Positions 43,691-52,973 of a DNA stretch of 64,000 nucleotides are shown here, in pieces (positions within the stretch are counted from its first letter, which is position 1; the number at the start of each line of letters is the position of its first letter). The position numbers were made by a program, and so were the translations under genes. The DNA is taken from NCBI GenBank assembly GCA_025594325.1, contig JANHCV010000002.1:1116001-1180000 (forward strand), read 5' to 3'. The notes under the pieces are model-generated. The model ran no database searches. It was not told the DNA's origin and saw only the letters and a list, made by a program, of their open reading frames with translations. Source of the DNA: Blastocladiella emersonii ATCC 22665. Its lineage: Eukaryota > Blastocladiomycota > Blastocladiomycetes > Blastocladiales > Blastocladiaceae.

Positions 43691-44051
43691 CCGATTCCGT
43701 GGTGCGGAGTCTCGGTGGGCCAAAGGCCACGCCGACCAAGAACCGCGGCGCGCAGGAGCTTCTCCCCCTCGTCTGTCGTTCTGTACTCAATACCACCACC
43801 CGATTTCTTTTGCATCGCTGTCTCCGCTCCACTTCTCTTGCGCACGTTTACGTTCCTTTGTTGTTTCAGGTCGTGCGCGCGAGCTGTGTTCCGAGTGGCA
43901 GACGCGAAGTCGCGAGATGAGAGACGCGCCGCGAAAACACGTGGGCCGCGAGACAACTTCTTATCAGCTCACCTTGACCTCGTCCCGTCACACAATCGCA
44001 TATGGAAGCATAAAATAATCTATAATACAAAGAGCGCTACGATTCAACCAC
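43691..44051. other. Convergent 3' flanks with a repeat-motif copy
   Basis: A 361-nt spacer between convergent genes. It contains a copy of the short gcgaaaacacgtg motif (43931-43943) and becomes AT-rich next to the NOP15 stop. Confidence 0.5.
43915..43955 (+). repeat. Fourth copy of the gcgaaaacacgtg motif
   Basis: gatgagagacgcgccgcg followed by aaaacacgtgggccgcgaga. The same 35-40 nt core occurs at 34926-34958 and 54316-54353 (plus) and 35124-35160 (minus), there inside the PTR2 3'-flank repeat. Here the rest of that repeat is absent. Confidence 0.6.
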
Positions 44052-45551
44052 CTACTCCTTCTTGCTCGCGGAGCGCTTGGACCGCTTAGCTCCCGCCGCG
44101 GGGGCAGCGGATGCGGAGGTCTTGGCCTTCTTGGCGGCGGGCGCGGGCGAGGACTCGACCGAGTCGGCGGCGGCCTTGCGCTTGGCGGCGGTCTTGGGCG
44201 TGGCGGCCGAGGGCGTCTTGGCCTTGGGCGTCACCTCGTCGTCGGTCTTGCCGGCGGCCGACCGCTTGGACGCGGAGGGCGTGGCCTTGGGGGTGGCCTT
44301 GGGCGTCGCGTCCTTGTCCTCGGCGGCGGTGGCCGACTTCTTGGAGGCCGGGGTCGCGGCCTTGGCGGGGGTGGTGGCCTTGGCGGGCGTCGCCTTGGCG
44401 GGGGTCGCCGACTTGGCGGGAGTAGACTTGGCCGAGGCAGCCTTGGCGGCGGGTGTCGCCTTGGCCGAGGCCGGGGCGGCGGCGGCGGCGGGAGTCGCAG
44501 CGGGCGTGGTAGCCTTCTTGGCGGGGGTACCGGCGGGCGTCGCGGCCTCCTTCTTGACGGCAACAGCAGCGGAGCCCGACTTCTTGGAGGCCTTGGAGGC
44601 CTTGGTGGGCTCAACGGCGGCGGGAGCAGCGGGCGCGGCGGCGGGCTCCTCCTTCTTGATCTCCTTCTCAATCTCCTTCTTGGGCTCCTCGGCTTCGGTC
44701 TCGGCCTTGTTACCGAACACGTTGGCGTCGGCGGCGAGCTTGGCGAAGGAGACGGGCGAGAAGTCGTAGTCGATGCCGAGAGCGGCGATCTTCTTAGCGC
44801 GGGCCTTCTCCTTGGTGATGAGGTTCTTGACCGACTTGACGACGGCGGCGTTGTCCTTGGTGCGGTTGGCGGTGCGCATGGCGGCGGCGGCGAGGTTGAC
44901 GCGGTGGAACTTGCGGTTGGCGCCCTTGAAGAGCTCGGGGTGGACCTGGTCGATCGGGACGCGGTTGCACTTGAGGACGTGGCCGAACATGACGTAGTTG
45001 TCCATGGTGCTGGCGACCACGTCGGCGACGGCCTCGCTCTCGAACTCGACGAAGGCGTAGTGCTTGGACGCGCCCGTCTTCTTGTTGCGCGACAGGCGGA
45101 GACGCGTCACCTTGCCGAACTGCGAGAAGTAGTTGACCATCTCCTCCTCGTAGAAGCCGTGCGGGATGCGGCCGAGGAACACGACGCCGCGGGGCTCCTT
45201 GGCGGCGGCCGCCTTCTTGCCCTTCTTCTTGTGCTGCTTCTTGTCGGCAGCGGACGACGCCTCCTCGGCCTCCTCGGCATCGTCCTCGGCATCGGCGACA
45301 ATGGTGATGGCGTCCGTGTCGTTGAGGGCGCCCTCGTCGGCGTCGGAGTCGTCGGCGTCCGAGTCGGCCTGGCGGCGCAGCTCGATCAGCTCCTCGGTGA
45401 TGTCCTGCTTCTCGGGGGCGGCGGCCTTGCCGGCGGCGACCTGCTTCTTGGACTTCTTGATGGTCTTGAGCAGGTCGGCCTTGCGGCGCTCCTCGACGCG
45501 CGCCTTCTTGGACTTGGCGTCCTTGGACGGGATCTTCTTCGAGATGGGCAT
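44052..45551 (-). CDS. NOP15: RRM nucleolar protein NOP15/NIFK-like, with H1-like tail
   Basis: A ribosome-biogenesis factor for the 60S subunit. 499 residues, one exon, starting MPISKKIPSKDAKSKK. After a basic then acidic N-terminus comes a single RRM (about residues 121-200): RGVVFLGRIPHGFYEEEM, SQFGKVTRLRLSRNKKTG, HYAFVEFESEAVADVVA, and MDNYVMFGHVLKC as in NOP15/NIFK, followed by the family's KFHRVN-type basic segment. Unusual is the about 220-residue C-terminal tail of Ala/Lys/Pro/Thr repeats (TPAKA units), resembling linker histone tails. It is head-to-head with DR1. Confidence 0.9.
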   Translation of the reverse strand: MPISKKIPSKDAKSKKARVEERRKADLLKTIKKSKKQVAAGKAAAPEKQDITEELIELRRQADSDADDSDADEGALNDTDAITIVADAEDDAEEAEEASSAADKKQHKKKGKKAAAAKEPRGVVFLGRIPHGFYEEEMVNYFSQFGKVTRLRLSRNKKTGASKHYAFVEFESEAVADVVASTMDNYVMFGHVLKCNRVPIDQVHPELFKGANRKFHRVNLAAAAMRTANRTKDNAAVVKSVKNLITKEKARAKKIAALGIDYDFSPVSFAKLAADANVFGNKAETEAEEPKKEIEKEIKKEEPAAAPAAPAAVEPTKASKASKKSGSAAVAVKKEAATPAGTPAKKATTPAATPAAAAAPASAKATPAAKAASAKSTPAKSATPAKATPAKATTPAKAATPASKKSATAAEDKDATPKATPKATPSASKRSAAGKTDDEVTPKAKTPSAATPKTAAKRKAAADSVESSPAPAAKKAKTSASAAPAAGAKRSKRSASKKE

Positions 45552-46001
45552 GGCGGCGGCGTGGGAGGGGGTGGTCGGAGTGCCGCAAGTCGGTCGATGC
45601 GTCAAGATCCGTCGCGGTTTACGTTGCTGCTCTGATCCACGCGTTCGCCGAGTCTGGCGCGCACGCGTGTGGCAGGCGCGAGCGCGACGGCAGAGCGCGG
45701 TGCGGGAGGTGTTGATCGAGGTCGGGTGGGGTCAGGTGACGCGTCGCGGGGTGGCCTCTCGCCTCGATTTCAAAGTGGCGAAACGCGGCCACGGCGCGCG
45801 CGGCCTTCAAAAGGTGACTCGGCCCCCGCCGGTCGCTGCTGAGCCGCAGGACCCTGGACCCGCTGAGCCGCACCCGCCCTCTCTCCCTTCCTCCATCGGT
45901 ACCCGACCCTACCACCGCCATGAATCACTCGATGCAAGTCCACGGCAACTGATGAACGCGTCACGCACGCAACAGCTCCCAACCCGACCGCCTGATCCAC
46001 C
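45552..46001. other. Divergent promoter region NOP15 / DR1
   Basis: A 450-nt bidirectional promoter region, GC-rich with gacgcgtcgcg and gaacgcgtcacgc words (about 45739 and 45956). No other feature seen. Confidence 0.45.
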
Positions 46002-46634
46002 ATGTCCGAGGCCGCCGATGACGAGCTCACCCTGCCCAAGTGTACGCGACCCCGCTGGATCGGTGACCAGCGCGCGTGAGCACTAACCCCTAACCCCACG
46101 TAGCCACCGTGGCCAAGCTTGTGAGCGAGATGATGCCGGCCGAGATGATGTGCGCCAAGGAGACGCGCGACCTGCTCGTCGAGTGCTGCGTGGGTACGCT
46201 GTTCTCCTGCCGCTCTGACGCGTCGCTGTCCCCATCGCTCACCGATCCCCACAGAATTCATCCACCTCGTGTCGTCCGAGGCCAACGACGTGTGCGAGCG
46301 CGACTCGCGCAAGACGATTGCGCCCGAGCACGTGCTGTCGGCGCTCGAGGCGCTCGGCTTCGACGACATGCTCGAGTCGGTGCGCGCCGCGTGGGACGAG
46401 CACAAGGAGTCGATTAAGGAGCGCGAGAAGCGCACCAAGCGCCTCGAGAAGACGGGGCTCGACAGCGAGGACATGGCCCGCGCCCAGGAGGAGATGTTTG
46501 CCCAGGCCCGCATGCGCATGCAGCAGACTACGAACGGCGGCGGTAGCAGCGCGCCGGACGCGGCAGCGGCAGCGGCAGCGGCAGCGGCGGCGGCAGCACC
46601 AACAGCAGGCGCGCCCGAGTCGCAGGAGGACTAG
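46002..46634 (+). CDS. DR1: Negative cofactor 2 beta (DR1)
   Basis: Histone-fold subunit of NC2, which binds TBP and represses or redirects RNA polymerase II initiation. My model has three exons: 46002-46041, 46104-46193 and 46255-46634 (169 residues). The fold reads TVAKLVSEMMPAEMM, then RDLLVECCVEFIHLVSSEAN, then SRKTIAPEHVLSALEALGF, matching DR1 closely, followed by the conserved DMLESVRAAWDEHKE helix and a Gln/Ala-rich tail. The first exon is only 13 codons. The 3' end converges on EMC10 with 96 nt between stops. Confidence 0.93.
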
Positions 46635-46730
46635 CTCGCTCGCTCGTGCCCCTCTCGTGTAAATGTTTGGTAATTCATACGTTGTGATTGACTCTCCGCC
46701 CACATGCTCCCACGCGCACGAGCAATCCTC

Positions 46731-47853
46731 CTACTTGCGCTGCGCCGGCACGGGCTTGGGCCCGCTGCCCGCGGCCTTGGGGTCCTCGGACGGCCCGCCG
46801 AGCACCATCATGAGCACCACGGGGAGAATGTACATCCAGTACTTGCGCAGGAACGACTGGTTCTCGGCCGCGGCCGCCGGATCGTCCTCGCGGTCCACGT
46901 CGCCGAGCTCCTCCTCGTCCGTAAGCTCGACCACGGGCGCCGCCGCCGCCTCGGTGGCAGCCGCAGGGGCTGACCCGTCGGTCGCGGTCGCCGTCGCCGA
47001 CTTGGACAGGCGCAGCTTGAGGCGCTTCTTGGGCGTCGCCGGCTTGGCCGCGGCCGCGGCGCCGTCGCCCACGGGCTTGAGCGGGCTACATTCGTGACGA
47101 TGGAGCGTGAGTTGGCGTTGCGGGAGACCGCGCGATGTTTTCGCGTACCGCGGCAGCGTCAGCGTCTGGGCGACCTCGGCCGCCGTCTCAATGTTGGGGA
47201 TCACCTTGGACGACCCAGAGCACGCGCTGGCGCCCGAGATCCAGTCAAACGACGCGACCTCGCCGCGCTCGTCGAGGTGCAACCGCACGCTGTCCGTCGG
47301 CGCGACCCAGCACTACACTTTCGCGTCAGTACCACCGCCACATCCTCGTCCGTTCGTGACACGACACGTACCGCCGGGTACACGCGCACCACATCCCCCT
47401 TGCCGTCACCGCGGACCAGGCGGACCGCGTACACCTGCTGCGCGGGGTCGCGCACCGACACCCCCGACTCAGCCGATGCCGACGGCACGGGGTTCGCGGT
47501 CCAGATACGCTTCGACGCGGGACTCCCCGGCGCGCCGAGCGGGTCGAACGCCTGCACCTCGACGGCCGTCTTGCGCGCCCACGCGTCGGCCGGGATCCCG
47601 CCCGCGTGCGACGCGACGGCCGACTGGTCGACCACGGCGTGCTCGAGCGTGTACGTGGTCGAGACCACGGGCTAGTGGTTCATGGGAACGGGTCAGGTCC
47701 GCGAATATGAAGGCGTGCAAAGCGGGAGGGAGGGCAGACCTTGCGGTCCTTGCCGGTCGCGGCGGCGACGGTCGCGATCTGGCACGCGGCGAGGGCGGCG
47801 ACGGCGAGCAGCAGCGCGCTGGTCGTGAGCTGGGATTTGCGAGATTGTTTCAT
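46731..47853 (-). CDS. EMC10: ER membrane protein complex subunit 10
   Basis: Lumenal/single-pass subunit of the EMC insertase. My model has four exons: 47853-47740, 47671-47372, 47312-47149 and 47085-46731 (310 residues). The signal peptide is in exon 1 (LTTSALLLAVAALAACQIA). The lumenal beta-rich domain is in exons 2-3. The C-terminal part has Ala/Lys-rich linkers, an acidic patch and the diagnostic terminal helix SFLRKYWMYILPVVLMMV, then a short polar tail. The first donor (gtctgc) is weak, so that junction is the least certain. The third intron (47148-47086) is 63 nt, in frame and stop-free. Confidence 0.85.
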
Positions 47854-48137
47854 GGTTGCGTGTTGCAGAGAGAGGAGCGCGAGCCCGCGCAAGGGCGGCG
47901 AAGAGAGGAGGGTGAGCGACGCGGCGGCGCGGGCGACGCCCACGCTCACGCGGCTCCGCCACACCACGCCTCACACACGCGAACCGGGTCAAGAGAGGCA
48001 GGAACGAGTACAGCTACGATTGCGACAATAAATTACAAATGACTGCATCGGACGGGTAGGGAACCGCAAAAAGAGACAGAGGAGGGGAACATCAAAGAGG
48101 GAGGGGACGAGGGCCAGCAACCAAGCGACGACGACGC

Positions 48138-48828
48138 TTAGACCGAGTACGCGTCGCCCTTGGGGAACGACCGCTGGGTCTGGAGCGACTCGGAGTGGAA
48201 CTGGTACTTGATGAGGGCATCGGGCTTGAGGCCGAGCGCGGCCTTCCACTTCTTGCCGAGGGCCTTGGTCTTCTCCTCGTCGACGGCGGTGCGCGTCCAC
48301 AGGCACAGCTTGTGGCCGCGGGCGCGCACCGACACGACGATGCCGCAGATCTCCTGCGTGTCCTCGAACTGCTCGCCGATGGCGAACATGCACGAGTCCA
48401 TCCACATGCGCGACAGGTTCGACAGGTCGCCCGCGCTCACCGACACGAGCCACTTGCCGCCCTCGCGGTTCGCCGCGTCCTCCCACCCGGGGAAGATGCC
48501 CTCGCGGAACAGGTTGTAGTCGGACGACGGCGCCAGCTCGTCCACCTTGGGGATGTTGTTGAACAGGCTACACGAGGTGCGCGCCGGTTAGCGTACGCGC
48601 AAACGCGCGCGGTGCAAGCGGAACGGACCCCCAGAAGTCCTCGACCGTCTCGAGGTGCATGACCGTCTTGACGTTCTCCTCCCAGTTGGTCTTGTTCTTG
48701 GACGGCCCGTTGTACGACACGGTCCACTTGCAGTGCAGCGGGTGCGGGCCAGCCGACACCGCGGCGGCGGCGGGGGCCTCGGTGGCGGCGGCAGCGACGG
48801 GCGCCGCGTTGATCTCGACCTCAGACAT
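48138..48828 (-). CDS. EIF4E: Translation initiation factor eIF4E
   Basis: mRNA cap-binding protein. Two exons, 48828-48629 and 48567-48138, 209 residues. The cap-stacking tryptophans are visible: W in KNKTNWEEN, W in PGWEDAANREGGKW (with the following Glu that contacts m7G), and W in KLCLWTR. The eIF4G-binding surface TVEDFWGLFNNI spans the splice junction. The Ala-rich N-terminus is short, as in fungi. The donor is gtccgt and the acceptor tag. EMC10 follows downstream on the same strand. Confidence 0.95.
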
Positions 48829-49306
48829 GATGGGGGTGGGTTGGGGGTGGGGCGCGTGTACTGGAACCGTGCGGCGAGCGACGGGGCGAGAACACGACGG
48901 CGGTGTAGACAGAGGGATCAGACACGCGGGAACGGTGTCGAGATACGGGTGCCGGGCGCGGTGCGGGCAGTCGTTGATTCCGTCGAGCTACGTGGGTGCA
49001 CACGGCGGGTGTGCTCTGGTGAGCACGCCGCCGCCGAGCGCGAGCTGCGCCAAAACGAGGCAGTCGCGGCGAGGAGAGAAAAGGAGCGCTCGTGTCACCT
49101 GATGTCACACGCGTGGCAACTACGCGAGAAATTACGCGAGGACGACGCAGAAAAATCATGGAGGTGGGTGGGACTGAATGTATAACCGTAATAGGACAAG
49201 CGGAAAGAGGAAAACGAGATACTGGGGTGGGAGAGTGTGATATGAAATACGGGAGAGTGACGGGCACACGCGTCGCCCGACTTCCATGATCGCCGCGCGC
49301 GGCGCT
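48829..49306. other. Spacer between TMEM33 and eIF4E
   Basis: A 478-nt spacer with the eIF4E promoter. The half next to TMEM33 (about 49150-49270) is purine-rich. No gene recognised. Confidence 0.4.
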
Positions 49307-50107
49307 TTACTGGGCGGCAGCGGCAGCAGCAGCAGCAGGGGCGGGCTGGGCAGGCGGGGCCATGCGCGAGTCGGCGAAGCGGATGAGCGCGTCGCGGGCG
49401 TAGAGGTAGGCGCGGCCGACGTGCGAGAGGACGTTGGGCTGGGCGGCGAGGGGCTCGAAGCGGGTGTCGAGCTCGCGGCGGACGACCGAGGACGCAGAGC
49501 GGGTGGTGGCCGACGTCAGGTACCGGACCATGACGAACTGGAAGTAGACGAGCGGCGCGATGATGGCCTGGCTGAAGGTGATGAGCTGGTACGCGAGGAA
49601 CAGCGGCGTGGCCGTGATCTCCCAGTACGCGGCAAAGTGCAGCGCCTGCGGCTGGTACTTGGCCGAGAAGGCGCCGGCCTTGGTCGCGAGCGCCGTGAGC
49701 GCGGGCGGCGCGGTGCCCGGCGGGAACACGGCGGGCAGCAGCATGTCCTTGGTGTACCCGATGCAGTGGAAGATGGAGAAGGCGGCGAACGGCACTAGCA
49801 GCGGCGTGCACGGCGACGCCAGAAGGTAAAAGAAGAAGGCCAGGATGAAGTAGTGCGCGTTGAGGTCCGTCGCCATGCGCTGCGCCGCCGCCTTGATGCC
49901 CGCGGCACGGTACGTCGGCGCGTGCTGGCGGTACAGCACCACGCCGTACGCGACCATGGCGCCGAGCAGCGCGCGGTAGTAGGCACCCGTGCTGCGCAGC
50001 AGGAACGCCGCCGGCAGACCGATCACGGACAGCAGGTGGCCCACGAACCAGGCAAACTGCGGGTGCTTGGCCACGCGCAGCAGGCGCTGAGCGGCAGTGT
50101 TGGACAT
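49307..50107 (-). CDS. TMEM33/Pom33/Per33 family ER-nuclear envelope protein
   Basis: A 266-residue single-exon protein of the TMEM33/Pom33 family, which shapes ER tubules and helps nuclear pore assembly. It has a characteristic N-terminus (QRLLRVAKHPQFAWFVGHLL), about four membrane segments, the conserved stretch HYFILAFFFYLLASPCTPLL and SIFHCIGYTKDMLLP. The C-terminal amphipathic region with a hydrophilic Ala/Pro-rich end also fits. The ATG context is ordinary. It is divergent from the hypothetical gene at 51121. Confidence 0.88.
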   Translation of the reverse strand: MSNTAAQRLLRVAKHPQFAWFVGHLLSVIGLPAAFLLRSTGAYYRALLGAMVAYGVVLYRQHAPTYRAAGIKAAAQRMATDLNAHYFILAFFFYLLASPCTPLLVPFAAFSIFHCIGYTKDMLLPAVFPPGTAPPALTALATKAGAFSAKYQPQALHFAAYWEITATPLFLAYQLITFSQAIIAPLVYFQFVMVRYLTSATTRSASSVVRRELDTRFEPLAAQPNVLSHVGRAYLYARDALIRFADSRMAPPAQPAPAAAAAAAAQ

Positions 50108-51120
50108 GATGGTGGGTTGTTGGGCAATGGGGCGGGCTGGACTGGTTACACGAGAATAGGGCACGCAAGAGGAGCGTTGGTGGTGAGTAGGGCGGCGAGA
50201 GCGGGCGCAAACGCGATCGGGGGCGGGCGACCGAGATGATGAGCCACCCCCGCTCGCTTGGCGCGGCACGGACGATGAGTGCGCGGTTGCATGCGAGTCG
50301 TGGCAGCTGGGCAACAATGTCCCCAAGTGCACGACCCGCATGCAACCAGTGCACTCGCATGGATGCATCACGGCAGCGCCGGAGCGAGGGGCAGCGATCG
50401 CGCAGCGCTCCGGCCATGGGGAGCGTCCAGACGGTGAGGCGGCACCTACATTGCAGAGTGTGTGGGGTTGCCGGTGCGGCCAGATGATGTGGTCGGCGTG
50501 GAGAGAGAGGGGAGGGCGATCGCGACGCGGTGGCGAGGGAGGTGCCGAGGTGGCAAGCAGGGCGCCATGACCGGTGGCGAACGCAGGGGAAGGAGGCGCC
50601 ACGTCGAGCGCCGCCACGTGGGCTGCCGTCACGCCGTTTCGCGACGCGTCCCGCCACCGCCGCGGTGCGAGACACGCGCCCGCGAGACGCGCTATATTGT
50701 TCGCCACCCGTATATTCGCGCCGCGGGAGAGTATACGATCGGGATACACGCTGCAAACCGTCTCGCAGCACGTCCAACCTGTCACGGCGCAGGTGATCCG
50801 GCCGCGGCAGCCGTGATACGGCGAGGTGGGCGCGCTTGGATCGGGCCGAGGCCGAGTCTTTATGATCCAGTACAGCCTCGCATTTTGTGCATGTTGACCA
50901 CTTTTGATTAGACCCCATGCATTCAACCACCATGTCGCTCGAGTGCCACCTTGGCCTCTCTCCTCCCCCTTCCATCCACCCTTCGCCAAGATACTATACC
51001 CACCCCTGTACTCGCATGTACCCGAACGGAGCCTCACCTTGCTCCTGACTATATCATCTGCGTCAACTGCCGCGGGCGCCCCGTCGCCCGTACCCCGTAT
51101 CGACCACCCACCCCGCCGCC
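50108..51120. other. Divergent intergenic region TMEM33 / hypothetical
   Basis: A 1.0 kb spacer. GC-rich with gcgacgcgtcccg and cgcgagacgcgc words near 50641-50692, then less GC-rich toward 50880-51050. No gene or RNA recognised. Confidence 0.4.
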
Positions 51121-52767
51121 ATGCCCGCGCAAGACCTCCGGGACCTGACCCGACAATCCTCGTCGGCGAGCGACATTTATCCGGCCTCGCTGCCATCCGA
51201 GGACAGCGGCGAGACCATGGACGTAGACATGTCCGGCTACGCCGCCCGCTACCGCGCCCTATACCTCGCCGACCTCGCCGAGCACACGGTCGTCGCCTCG
51301 GACCCCATGCTCACCGAGGTGGGCGTCGCGTGGCCGCCGTCATCGACCGCCGACTACAGCGGTTCCGAGGAGGCTGCTGTCGACGACGAGACTTTCTTCG
51401 ACCTCCCACCAAACCAGCTCGACGAGGGCAACGAGGACGGGTCGTCCGCAGACCAGCAGCAACCGTCGGCCGACGAGCCGCACCCGTCGACCATGGCCGC
51501 CCTGTCCGACCTGATCGATGATATCATGGACCGCGAGTTCCCGCTCCACCGCGTCGTGCGCAGCGCCTCGCCGCGGTCCACCGAGCACATGGGCGACCGC
51601 CGCCGCGGCTCGCGCGACAGCAACAGCGGCAGCGACCTCGGCGACCCGCTGTCGTGGGACGCGCTCGAGGGCACGGGTACCCGCGACTCGCCGCACTTCC
51701 TCAACGACTCCAACGACCCGTACGCCGAAAACCGGTCGTGGTTCTCCAACGTCGCGATGCGCGAGCTCGGCGCCATGGGGGCCAGCAACACCTCGCTCGG
51801 GTCCGCGCCCACCGACGCCGTCATGTCGCTCGACCCGGCGCAGCACTACCACGCCCGCGACGACGGCGGGTCGGAGGACGACGCGCAGTCCGAGGCCACC
51901 TCGATCCCGCGCGACGAGTGGGCCGCGTACACGGCATGGTCTGCGGCCTCGTCCTCGTCATCCGCCCCCGCCGACCACTTCCCGGCCCGCCCGCACGTCC
52001 GCAACGCGGCCATGCGCGAGCATTCGTTCGCGTCCACGTCCGACGACCTGTGGGCGTACCTCGACCAGTCGGCCGCCGCCAACACGGACCGGGATACGGA
52101 TAACGACGAGAACACGCCGCCACCCGCCGCGTCGCGCGCGCGGCCCGTGACACCTACGTTCGGCCGCTCGGGCAACCGCGACGACGACGCCGAGAGCACC
52201 GCCAGCGACACCATGGACGTCGTCACCGAGGACCGCGAGGGATCCGACCACCGCGACCCGCGGCTCGAAGACTTTTTCATGTCCAGCCGCGACTGGGCCA
52301 TCTCGCAGCAGCAGTCCTCGTCGTCGGCCGCCAGCGCCAGTAACAGCGGGACCGGGCTCTCGAACCTCGTCCACGACCTGCGCGACATGCGCCTGCGCGG
52401 CAACCGCGCGGGCTCGCGCGTCGCCGACCGGTGGACGCTCTCGCACGAGTGCTCGTGGAACGACGGGCTCGGGTCGCCGTCGCCGTCGAGTTCGGGTTTC
52501 GCGCGGCCACCGACGCGCCCAGCGCCCATGATGCGCCCGCGTCTCGCCGCAGCGCGCGGGGCGGGCGCCGCGTGGCCGTGGTCCGGGACGCTCGCGGGCC
52601 GGTGGTCGACGTCGTCGTCGGCGTCTTCATCCATGTCCGCGCTCTCCGCGGGCGGCGCGGTCCCGGCCACGAGCGATTGCGGCAGCGGGAGCGCGAAGCA
52701 GTGGCCTGTCGTCTCGCAGCGCCGCGTTATGGGCGGCGTCCAGATCAGCGCCGCGAGCTACGTGTAG
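51121..52767 (+). CDS. Hypothetical, intrinsically disordered Ser/Asp-rich protein
   Basis: A 548-residue single-exon frame with GC3 bias like the neighbours. No domain recognised. It is Ser/Asp/Ala-rich throughout with short motif-like islands (FFDLPPNQLDEGNEDG, LSDLIDDIMDREFPLHRVV, DDLWAYLDQ, LEDFFMSSRDWAIS, LVHDLRDMRLRGN) that could be docking segments, and many possible phosphosites. It has no signal peptide or membrane helix. The terminus QRRVMGGVQISAASYV looks defined. Function unknown; nuclear or signalling scaffold is a guess only. Confidence 0.62.
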   Translation: MPAQDLRDLTRQSSSASDIYPASLPSEDSGETMDVDMSGYAARYRALYLADLAEHTVVASDPMLTEVGVAWPPSSTADYSGSEEAAVDDETFFDLPPNQLDEGNEDGSSADQQQPSADEPHPSTMAALSDLIDDIMDREFPLHRVVRSASPRSTEHMGDRRRGSRDSNSGSDLGDPLSWDALEGTGTRDSPHFLNDSNDPYAENRSWFSNVAMRELGAMGASNTSLGSAPTDAVMSLDPAQHYHARDDGGSEDDAQSEATSIPRDEWAAYTAWSAASSSSSAPADHFPARPHVRNAAMREHSFASTSDDLWAYLDQSAAANTDRDTDNDENTPPPAASRARPVTPTFGRSGNRDDDAESTASDTMDVVTEDREGSDHRDPRLEDFFMSSRDWAISQQQSSSSAASASNSGTGLSNLVHDLRDMRLRGNRAGSRVADRWTLSHECSWNDGLGSPSPSSSGFARPPTRPAPMMRPRLAAARGAGAAWPWSGTLAGRWSTSSSASSSMSALSAGGAVPATSDCGSGSAKQWPVVSQRRVMGGVQISAASYV

Positions 52768-52813
52768 GATGAACGAGGATGGGTGTGTCTAGTAAATAAA
52801 TATCCAGTGTATT

Positions 52814-52973
52814 CTAGTCGAGTTTCGTCCGCCGAGAGTCCGCTGAGTGAGGTTCGGCCACCTCGACGCTCAGCCGGGCCCCCATGGCCGCGGCGGACTC
52901 GCGTAACGCCGCGAGGACGCGCTGGTTCTTCGTGTCGACGCGTACGGTCCCGCCCGAGCAAGTGAACTTGGTG
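52814..52973 (-). pseudogene. 3'-end fragment of an F-box array gene at a duplication junction
   Basis: The minus-strand frame reads KFTCSGGTVRVDTKNQRVL, then AALRESAAAMGARLSVEV, then runs on to a TAG at about 52815. This matches the end of F-box copy 2 (KFTVPGGTVLVDTKDQHVL, AVLRERAAAMAVALSF). Nothing upstream of KFT is homologous: at about 52974 the sequence changes abruptly into PTR2 intron 3. It is a 5'-truncated fragment marking a breakpoint. Confidence 0.82.
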
